Shown: positions 55,990-64,000 of the stretch, piece by piece
Layout of the letters: each line of letters begins with the position of its first letter
How positions within the stretch are numbered: the stretch's first letter is position 1
Program-made: the position numbers and the translations under genes
DNA from: Pegoplata infirma
Lineage: Eukaryota > Arthropoda > Insecta > Diptera > Anthomyiidae
Length of the DNA: 64,000 bases
NCBI GenBank assembly: GCA_963921195.1
Contig: OY992539.1
Location: forward strand, 162,632,622 to 162,696,621
Reading direction: 5' to 3'
The notes under the pieces: model-generated
Databases searched by the model: none
Seen by the model: the letters and a program-made list of their open reading frames with translations, nothing else
Told to the model about the DNA's origin: nothing

Positions 55990-57290
55990 AAAGAAAACAT
56001 CAGATGTTAAGACATTTTTAGTGAAAAAAATATTTTTTATATGGAAAATGTCTCAGAATATAAGACTTTTCTTTACGAAAAATGTCTCAGAATCTGAGAC
56101 TATTTTCGTATAGAAAAATTTTTAAATTTTTAAAAGAAATTTAAAAGAAAATTGTATATTTTTCGTATACATAAGAAGAACCTAAATCTGAGAATTTTTT
56201 AATAGAAGAAATTCTTCCTAAATAGAAAATATCAGATTTTGAGAAATTTTTCGAGATTTTTTTTATAGGGAAAATGTCTCAGAATATAAGACTTCTTTAA
56301 GAAAATTTCTAAGAATCTGAGACTTTTTCGTATAGAAAAATTTCAGATTCTAAGAATTTTTTTCCACAGAAAAAGTCTCAGATTCTGAGACATTTTAGAA
56401 AAAGTCTCATATTTTAAAGCATTATTGAGACATTTTTCCTATAGCGAGGTCTCTGATTATTAGATTTGTTTCGTACTGAAAAAATTTTAGATTCTGAGAC
56501 CTTTTTCTATAGAAAAAGAGTTAGATTCTTGGACATTTTTCCAACAGAAAAAGTCTTAGATTCTAAGACCTTTTTCCTAAAGAAAAAGTTTCAAATTCTG
56601 AGATACTTATTCCTAAAGCAAAATGCTCAGATTCTCAGACCTTTTTCCTAAAGAAAAAGTCTCAGATTCTGAGAGCTTTTTCTAAAATAGACAAAGTTTA
56701 TAATTGTGGCACTTTTTCTCTAAAGAAGAAGTGACAGATTCTGAGACCTTTTTCTGATTCTGAAATCTTTTCCGATTCTAAGACATTTTTCCTATATAAA
56801 AAGTCGGAGATTCTGTGACCCTTTCCTAAAGAAAAAGCCTTAGATTCGGAAATGTTTTTGCTATAGAAAACGTCTAAGACTTTAAGACCTTTTTCCTATA
56901 GAAAGGTCATATATTCTGAGACCAGTTTCCTATAGAAAAAGTCTGAGATTCTGAGACATTTTTCTGAGACCTTATTCCTATAAAAAAGTCTTAGATTCTA
57001 AGACCTTTTTCCCGTCGAAAAAGTCTTAGATTCGGCGACCGGTTACTAATTCAGTAAGTTTCAACTTCTGAGACTATTTTTCAACAATAAAAAGTCTTAG
57101 ACTTTGAGACCTTTTTCTTTTTAAAATAAACTCAGATTCTGAGACCTTTTTTCTTAAAATAAGTCTCAAATTCAGAAATTCTGAGACTTTTTTCCCGTAG
57201 AAAAATTCTTGTGCGACCTTTTTCCTATAAATAAGTTTTTAGAGTTTTTCACATAAAAAAAGTCTCAGATTCTTAGAATTTTTTTTTTAG
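55990..57290. repeat. 35-bp palindromic minisatellite array, third locus
   Basis: Repeated AGATTCTGAGACCTTTTTCC and TATAGAAAAAGTCT units with substitutions, the same strand sense as 33690-34900. More diverged than the array at 22960. Frames such as 56466-56651 are repeat translations. Confidence 0.85.
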
Positions 57291-57466
57291 AAAAAAAAAA
57301 AATTTTAAATAGTTTTACATACTTACATATTATGTAAGTTCGACTATCAACATTTTTAAGATTTTAAGATATTTTTCCTATTGCTATGTAGAAGAAAAAC
57401 ATTTTTTGTATTTATAAACCAAATTAAGATCCTGTAACATTTGTTTACAAAAAAAGCATATTCTAA

Positions 57467-57991
57467 CAAGGGAAGTATCTCAACCCTTATGAACCGATTT
57501 GCTTGAAACTTAAAATATATATAAAAGATACAATTCTAAGGTTGGGGTGTCTCGGCTTATTGGCCATATCGGAGATTTAGGCTTTCAAAACATGGGTCAA
57601 AAAAATGCGAAAAAATCGTTTTGTGGATTTTTCAGCCATTTTTTTTTAAAACTATATGATGTTTTCATATGAGAAGAAAGGATTTTTTAATGCCTATATA
57701 ATGATGGCATAACCTTGTAAAAATTCGGCTTCTTTAAATATTTTTTTCAGGAAAATGTGAAAATTGTGGGGGTATTTATGTGAAGACATAGATCTACGAT
57801 ATCCATTTGAATAAAAAATAATCTTTATTAAATTTAAGTCAACCCGTATTTTTTCCCTAGACGATATTCCTGTTAGTTCGGAAGTTATCGAAATTTTCCC
57901 GAAGGCCCACATGATTTCAGAAGGGGACAACGAAATTTTTAAACACCGATATGGCCGATATCGGTTCATAAGGGTTGAGATACTTCCCTTG
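57467..57991. mobile_element. MITE with CAAGGGAAGTATCTCAACCC ends, TSD TAA
   Basis: CAAGGGAAGTATCTCAACCC (continuing CTTATGAACCGAT) is mirrored by GGTTGAGATACTTCCCTTG. Flanked by TAA (57464-57466 and 57992-57994). A 116-codon minus-strand frame (57694-58044) crosses the right end and has no known motif. Confidence 0.7.
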
Positions 57992-58154
57992 TAAGTAATT
58001 TGTTTATGCCAAAATTCATAATAAAATTTACAGCTATTTTTCACAGAAAATGTTCAGTTTAATTTACTTTTTCCTTAAAAAATTTTCCCTATTAAAATTT
58101 TCAGATTTTTTTCTATGAACAATTTTTGGACTTAGAGATTGTTTTAGAAAATTT

Positions 58155-58235
58155 CCTTCGTTCTTTTTTTCTTCTATTTTTTTCCTTTTTTTTTCTTTTT
58201 TTCTTTTTTCTTCTTTTTTTTCTTTTTTCCTTTTC
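58155..58235. repeat. Polypyrimidine (TTTTC)n tract
   Basis: A long T/C-only run near the right end of the 55716 element. The mirror purine tract at 3210-3290 occupies the left part of the 3158 element. Frames through it (for example 58064-58339, lysine and glutamate only) are artefacts. Confidence 0.85.
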
Positions 58236-58299
58236 GAAATTTTGTCTGGGGGGAAATTTCCCTTTCCCCCCCCCCCCCCATTGTACCCGCGCATGACTA

Positions 58300-60216
58300 T
58301 ATGCAACGGAATTTTTATAGCTCTTGACTCATAGAGCACTTTCGCAAACTCGAAAGCCCTCCGATTAATAGTTTTTGAGTTATCCAGTTTATAAGATTCT
58401 CAAGGCTCTATAAGACACCAAATTTTCGTATCTCAAAAACTAAGCAAGGTATAGCGAAATGAACAAAAGTTTTGTATCAAAAACTATGGCCCCAAGGACC
58501 CAAGGATGCATTCCCAAAATTTGTTCATGCGTCACCATATTAATCATCATATTGTTATTATCGTCACACAGAAAAAAAATATATATTTGAATAAATTTGT
58601 TTACTATTGAGTAAAAAATTACTCAATTTTGCACTAGTAAACGATTTAATAGTATTGAGTAAACTTTTAATAAAAATTTATAAAATGTTTGCCAAAAAAT
58701 TTGAGTAAATTTTCAATTGACTCAATTAAAAATTCATTCAAAACTTTTGGTTTTTTAAGTAACTGTTTAATTGTGTCAAGTAAAATTTTACTCAAAATTT
58801 ATCAATTTATATTTTTAACAAGTTTAAAAAAGTTTTAGTCTTTTTTTCAAAAAACCTGTTTTTTTCAAACTTTACCAAACATATTTTTGTCTTAAAGACA
58901 GATGACTTTCATATAAATATACAAAAAAACTATAAACTAAATGATAATTCAAAAAACTATGAAAGTTAAAAAAAAAATAAAAAATTATTAAATTTTTATT
59001 AAATTATTTACCTACATTTTTTTTTTTAATTTTTGAATAAATTTTTAATAGCGTTACTTAAAAAATTAAACTTACACAAAAAATGTTTCAGAATCTGAAT
59101 ATTTTTTTAAAGAAAAAAGTTTTTTTAATATATGAAAATTTTTTTTTTATTGAAAAAATTTATTTATCTATAAAAAAATATCTCAGAACCTAAGAATTTT
59201 CCATTAAAAAATACTTCCGACTTTGAGAATGTCTTAGAAAATAAGAGTTTGACATTTTTTTATAAAAATTTACTACATAATTTTGGTGCATTAAAAGGAA
59301 AACTTTGAAACCACTTCTGAGCGGAATTGACTCTGTGACAAGCCCCGTTATCTTCGTGTTCATAATTTCTATAAATAACATTATCCATCTCTGCGCTTCT
59401 CATTGCGCATTGAGAATACTTGAAATATTTTCATATCGTCCATTATTACTTTATTCGGCTCTTAACAATTGTATTTCAACAACTAAAAAATTTAAAAAGG
59501 CACATTAAAATATAGTCACAGTTAAAAGGGCATACAAACAAGTTTATCACAATTGTATTCTAATACGGCAACTAATCAAGCTGTTTTTAAATAAACGGTA
59601 AATCAAGTTAAATTCATCAATAGGTTACAATATTGGTTACGGTAAAATGAAATCTTAAACATTTAAGAAATTCATTTAAGTGCTTCAAATAAAAAATTCG
59701 ACCGTATTATGTTATTTTTATAACACAATATTGCCATCAGGAAGAATATTGAAAAATTCGCAAAAAAGTAGTTTTTTAAAAAAGAAAAAGTCGCACAAAA
59801 AAGTCGTTTTTTCAAATAAAAGTCGGGCACTTTTTAAAAGTATTTTTTTATTAAACAAAAACACAACTAGCAAAACAAACCAGAATTAATTCAACCGATA
59901 TAAATAGCTGAGAAATAATGTATTAAAAATGTGTTCATATACATCTTTGTGTATTAATTTTACATTTAATTTTGAGTAATGTGTTTGTATACTTGACCGT
60001 CCCGACTACTACAAACATTCGAATTTCGTGTTGGAAAACCAGACAAACGATGGCCACGGAGGAGCTGATTATGGAAAAATTTTGCAAGGACATCTTCAGT
60101 TGGCAACTAGCGGCTAAAGCTTAAAAAATACGTTTTAGACCAAAATTCATATCCAAATTTTTTTGATCAAATCCGGCTCAAAAATTTCCGTACTTTATAA
60201 AAAAAATACATGATAT
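58300..60216. other. Mostly unrecognised; decayed satellite and a shared block
   Basis: An ACACAGAAAAAAAATATAT phrase (58566) begins a TTTACTCAA-rich tract. 59080-59210 has decayed CAGAATCTGA and AAGAAAAAA units of the 35-bp family. 60040-60215 is the block shared with 5590-5960. Frames at 59305-59508 and 59680-59889 have no known motif. Confidence 0.4.
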
Positions 60217-61499
60217 ATGCACATTAGGGTGTTCCAAAAAATTCAAGTTGTTAAATATTGGCCGTAACTCCCCCTAGAAATATGCATTTGGGTGTAAAAA
60301 TATGTTTTGCAAAATTATAGGGTAATCGGATGTGGGTAAGGCGTGCCGCATGGGTCCTGAAGTTTGAAAAACGAATTACAAGGGGAAAATATGACATTTT
60401 TTTCATTTTCTCAATTTTTTTGATATTTTAAGTAAAGTTTGAATTCAAATGGTCACTGAATTTTAATGAAGAGTTAATTGTCTATCAAATAAGGTATTAA
60501 AAATTAAAATCGGTTGAAAATTAGCCGAGTTATTACAACCTCCCCCGGCAACTAACGTGTGGCAGACTACTTGATCAAGGAATTCGAGCCCCATTTTTGA
60601 AATTTATTGAAATTATCTACTGTAATATTTTTTTTTTATTCTTCAAGCTTCAATGTCCTAAGATGATGAGTATTTATCATATTGTTCTTTCCTAACTTGT
60701 TTTAATTTTATGCTAAAAAGGTCTGAATTTTTAAGCACGGTTTTCAAATCTCCAATTTTAAATTTTTATTTTTTTGTTAAAGAAATTTTAAAAAATCGAC
60801 TATTGGAGTTTAAGGATTTGTTAAGCACATAAAAAGGAATAAAAACCCCAAAAATTGTAGGCTTTGCTCTTTTCATTTGGCTATTACAGTGATGTAATTT
60901 CGGCTGATTTCGGGAAAGTAGTGATTTTTTGCACTTTTTTAGCTTTTATTTATTTTTTTTTGGTTTTTTTACAAACTTCATATGTTTTGGACCGAATTAT
61001 ATCAACACGAGATAGAATACTTCAATTCGCAAATTTAGGGCAAAAATGGGAAATTAAAAATTGCCCCAACTAAAGGTCAAAGGTGAAATTTTAGAAGATT
61101 TTGAATTTTTAAACATTAACAGATTTTCTGAGTGGAAATATTTGAAACTACTTGATGTCATTTTAAAAGGTCTTAACATAAAGTACTGCTCAAAATTATA
61201 GCGCACTTTAAATTATTTTTTACAACTTATTGTTTCTATTCAAAATATCAAAAAAATGTCAAGTTTTTTTGTGTCAATTAAACATTTATATTCAAATTTA
61301 TTTAATTTAAGTCACAATTCAGTTTTAAATAACACAATAAAAATATCAGAGGTGGTTTTATAAAAAAAAGTCTTAAATAGACTGTTCATAATTATAGCGC
61401 ACTAAAAAAAATTAATGCATTAAATGAAAATTTGATCAAAATTTAAACACAGCCTGATGAAAAACTTATTCCTTTAGCTTTTAAAAATACATTTCTTCC

Positions 61500-61960
61500 T
61501 ATTTGAAATCGATTTGACCGATTTGGAGTAGTCATTTATGGTTGCTTTCGATTAGATATCCTTCATAGCGCTGATCAATTCACTTTTATACTTATTTGGT
61601 AGATTTAAGAGGCACGATCGGTAGTGGACCCAATGTTTTAAATTGGGTTAATGTCTGGTGACTATTTTAATATCATTTGGCCAATATAATTGGGGAAAAT
61701 TGTTGTTTCCGAACCAGTCCATCCCGAATTTCGTCTTATGACAGGGGGCATTATCACTTTGAATGCAGGCCTGTGTCGATTTAGACCCAAATATTTGATC
61801 AAAATATGAAGAAAATACTTCAGAAATTGAATCGAAATATCTTCTAGCAGTTGAAAGTCCTTCTTAAAAGAGTAATAAGCCGGTACCATGGGCTGTAAAA
61901 CATTTGCATACGCTAACAAAACCACCACCACTTTGTGCGCTTGGCTTTAACCAATATGTT
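61500..61960 (-). pseudogene. Tc1 transposase 3' half, left arm
   Basis: Minus-strand frames give GGGFVSVCKCFTAHGT (the GGGSVMVWGCFS block of Tc1), then SDNAPCHKTKF (the QQDNDPKHTAK block with the second catalytic aspartate) and a PDINPI-like trace of the SPDLNPIEN block. Frames shift between these, and stops occur. The N-terminal DNA-binding half and first catalytic aspartate region are absent. Confidence 0.75.
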
Positions 61961-62084
61961 GATCCTTATCCGGCATTGTACATCGAACAAATGATGGATT
62001 TTAACCATTTATTACTTCATTATAATAATTTATTCATCACGAATAATTGATTAGTTGATCTTTTTTCATTTTTTCAATGTACAA

Positions 62085-62590
62085 TGCAAGATAAGGATCA
62101 ATCATAATGGTTCCAGCCAATCACACAACGTGGTGGTGGTTCTGTTAGCGTATGAAAATGTTTTACAGCCCATGGTACCGCCTTATTACTCTTTTGAGAA
62201 GGACTTTTAAATGCTAGCAGCTATATTAATTCAATTTCAGAAGAATTTCCATCATATGTTGATCAAATATTTGGGTCTGAATCGACCCAGGCCTGCATTC
62301 AAAGTGATAATGCCCCCTGTCATAAGGCGAAATTCTCGATGGACTGGTTCGGAAACAACAATTTTCCCCAATTTTATTGCCGAAATGATATTAAAATCGT
62401 CACCAGACATTAACCGAATTGAAAACATTGGGTCTACTACCGATCGTGCCCCTTAAATCTACCAAATAACTATAAAAGTGAATTGATCAGCGCTATGAAG
62501 GATATCTAATCGAATGCAACCATAAATGACTGCTCCAAATCAGTCAAATCGATTTCAAATAGAAATAAATGTATTTTTAAAAGCTAAAGG
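62085..62590 (+). pseudogene. Tc1 transposase 3' half, right arm
   Basis: Plus-strand frames give GGGSVSV, a stop, KCFTAHGTALL, then QSDNAPCHKAKFSMDWFGNN, SPDINRIEN (62404-62430), and YKSELISAMKDI with DCSKSVKSISNR, the usual end of Tc1 transposase. The reading frame changes more than once. It is the mirror copy of the left arm and somewhat diverged. Confidence 0.82.
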
Positions 62591-64000
62591 AATAAGTTTT
62601 TCATCAGGCTGTGTTTAAATTTTGATCAACTTTTCATTTAATGCATTAATTTTTTTTAGTGCGCTATAATTATGAACAGTCTATTTAAGACTTTTTTTTA
62701 TCAAACCACCTCTGATACTTTTATTGTGTTATTTAAAACTGAATTGTGACTTTAATTAAACAAATTTGAATAAAAATGATTAATTGACACAAAAAAAATT
62801 TAAATTTTTTTGATATTTTGAATAGAAACAATAAGTTGTAAAAAATAATTTAAAGTGCGCTATAATTTTGAGCAGTACTTTATGTCTTTTTATTTAAATT
62901 CAGAATATTAACCCTTTAGTGATGGTGGGGCCTATTCGACCCTTTGAACAAAATACACTTACATTATCTCCATTAAATTAAAAAAAAATATAGGCCCCAA
63001 CAGCACTTAAGGGTTAAATTTCTAAATTTTAATTATTTGACATTTAGTTTAGACCAATTAAAATGACATCAAGTAGATTCAGCAAAATCCGCCCAGCAAA
63101 TCTGTTAATGTTTAAAAATTCAAAATTTTCTAAAATTTGACCTTTGACCCTTAACAGGGGCAATTTTTTATATCTCAATTTCGCCATAATTTTGCAAATT
63201 GAAGTATTCTATCTCGTGTTGATATAATTCGGTCCAAAACATATCAAGTTTGTAAAAACAAAAACCAAAAAAATAAATAAAAGCTAAAAAAGGGCCAAAA
63301 ATCACTACTTTCCCGAAATCCGCCGAAATTACATCAGTGTAATAGCCAAATAAAAACAGCAAACCCTACAGTTTTTGGGGTTTTTATTCCTTTATATGTG
63401 CTTAACAAATCCTTGAATTCCAATAGCCGATTTTTTAAAATTTCTTTAACAAAAAAATAAAAATTTAAAATTGGAAATTTGAAAATAGTGTTTAAAAATT
63501 CAGACCACTTTAGCATTTTTTTAAAACAAGTTAGCAAAACGCAATATGAAAAATATGTATCTTCATAGTACATTGGGACTTGAAGAATAGAAAAATGTTT
63601 TTACAGTAGATAATTTCAATAAATTTCAAAAATGGGGCTCGAATTACTTGATTAAGTGGTCCGACACACGTTAGTTGCCTGGGGAAGTTGTAATAACTTG
63701 GCTGATTTTCAACCGATTTTAATTTTTAATACCTTATTAGAAAGGCAATTAGCTCTAAATCACAATTCAGTAATCATTTGAATTCAAACTTAACTCAAAA
63801 TACTAAAAAAATTGAGAAAATCACAAAAAAGTCATATTTTCAGGGCCGATGCGGCACGCCTTACCCACATCCGATTACCCTATAATTTTGCAAAACATAT
63901 TTTTACACCCAAATGCATATTTCTAGGGGGAGTTACGGCCAATATTTAACAACTTCATTTTTTTGGAGCACCCTAATGCACATATCTCGGTAATTACTGC

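Larger units (their letters stand above)
55716..58295. mobile_element. Satellite-bearing transposon (CAGTGGCGCGTACAGC ... GTACCCGCGCATG)
   Basis: CAGTGGCGCGTAC and GTACCCGCGCATG are imperfect inverted ends, each followed inward by G/C homopolymers (55742-55758 and 58265-58279). Flanks TTTATAT and ACTATAT agree at 5 of 7 positions, echoing the 7-bp duplication of the 3158 element. The interior has the 35-bp array, a MITE (57467-57991) and a pyrimidine-rich tract (58155-58230). No transposase. Confidence 0.65.
61181..62880. mobile_element. Inverted-dimer Tc1-like element, TSD TA
   Basis: AAGTACTGCTCAAAATTATA and its complement bound two long inverted arms (about 840 bp each), flanked by TA (61179-61180 and 62881-62882). 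TTATAGCGCAC occurs at the outer end and again about 185 bp inside (61394), mirrored at 62660, an IR/DR layout. Both arms carry the 3' half of a Tc1 transposase gene facing outward from the centre near 62030, so the element is a mirror dimer lacking the 5' half of the gene. Confidence 0.82.
60225..63975. mobile_element. hAT-like foldback, TAGGGTGYTCC family, copy B, TSD ATGCACAT
   Basis: TAGGGTGTTCCAAAAAATTC and the mirrored GGAGCACCCTA are flanked by perfect ATGCACAT (60217-60224 and 63976-63983). The arms (60225-61180 and 62883-63975) are inverted and match copy A at 53560. The centre is occupied by a Tc1-like insertion (61181-62880). GGCCGTAACTCCCCCTAG near both ends is a strongly conserved subterminal block. 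Noncoding itself. Confidence 0.9.

Noticed and set aside
57694..58044. 116-codon minus-strand frame
   Set aside because: It spans a MITE terminus and transposon interior; no recognisable motif.
58064..58339. 91-codon lysine/glutamate-rich frame
   Set aside because: It translates a polypyrimidine tract and a poly-C run; no codon-level structure.

Overview
This window looks like gene-poor, repeat-dense nuclear DNA from a fly, probably a calyptrate or related higher dipteran. It is strongly AT-rich. It carries several copies of the dipteran mini-me/DINE-type repeat with its (GTCY)n microsatellite, remnants of insect-type non-LTR retrotransposons, Tc1 transposase remnants and many hAT-like elements. 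I found no intact host protein gene. Nearly all open frames of 60-150 codons are chance frames in AT-rich repeats. The only convincing coding traces are broken transposable-element genes.

Layout. 1-600: tandem repeat of about 140 bp. 893-970: tRNA-like sequence, minus strand. 1197-6208: a 5-kb hAT-like shell with 8-bp target duplication ATTTCAGT; nested inside it is a CAGGCGCGG-ended transposon (3158-5573), itself carrying an ATAATCCCC foldback and a decayed satellite. 6581-11633: a second 5-kb hAT-like shell (GTAAATAC) filled with a mini-me copy, a long-TIR element and a cluster of inverted MITEs. 12.1-17.6 kb: foldbacks and four smaller hAT-like elements. 19.4-22.1 kb: foldback with CTCGAG ends. 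22.1-26.8 kb: a 35-bp minisatellite with a 349-bp higher-order repeat. 26.9-27.5 kb: retrotransposon RNase H tail. 27.9-40.9 kb: mini-me copies, foldbacks, a satellite-bearing transposon and a DNA transposon with a possible spliced transposase. 41-43 kb: the least repetitive stretch, with no recognisable gene. 43.3-49.3 kb: reverse transcriptase and RNase H pseudogenes cut by foldbacks, a Tc1-like element and a MITE. 51.2-58.3 kb: mini-me interrupted by a foldback and a hAT element, then a third satellite-bearing transposon. 60.2-64 kb: a hAT-like element split by an inverted Tc1 dimer.

What ties it together is layered insertion. Target duplications can be read directly for at least eight hAT-like elements, for Tc1-like elements (TA) and for TTA/TAA MITEs, so the relative order of many insertions can be reconstructed. 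The most interesting pattern is one minisatellite family, built from two short palindromes, that recurs inside CAG(T/G)GCGCG/poly-G transposons and has expanded into a multi-kilobase array with higher-order structure. Family names are inferred from termini, target-site length and a few protein motifs; none was checked by database search.
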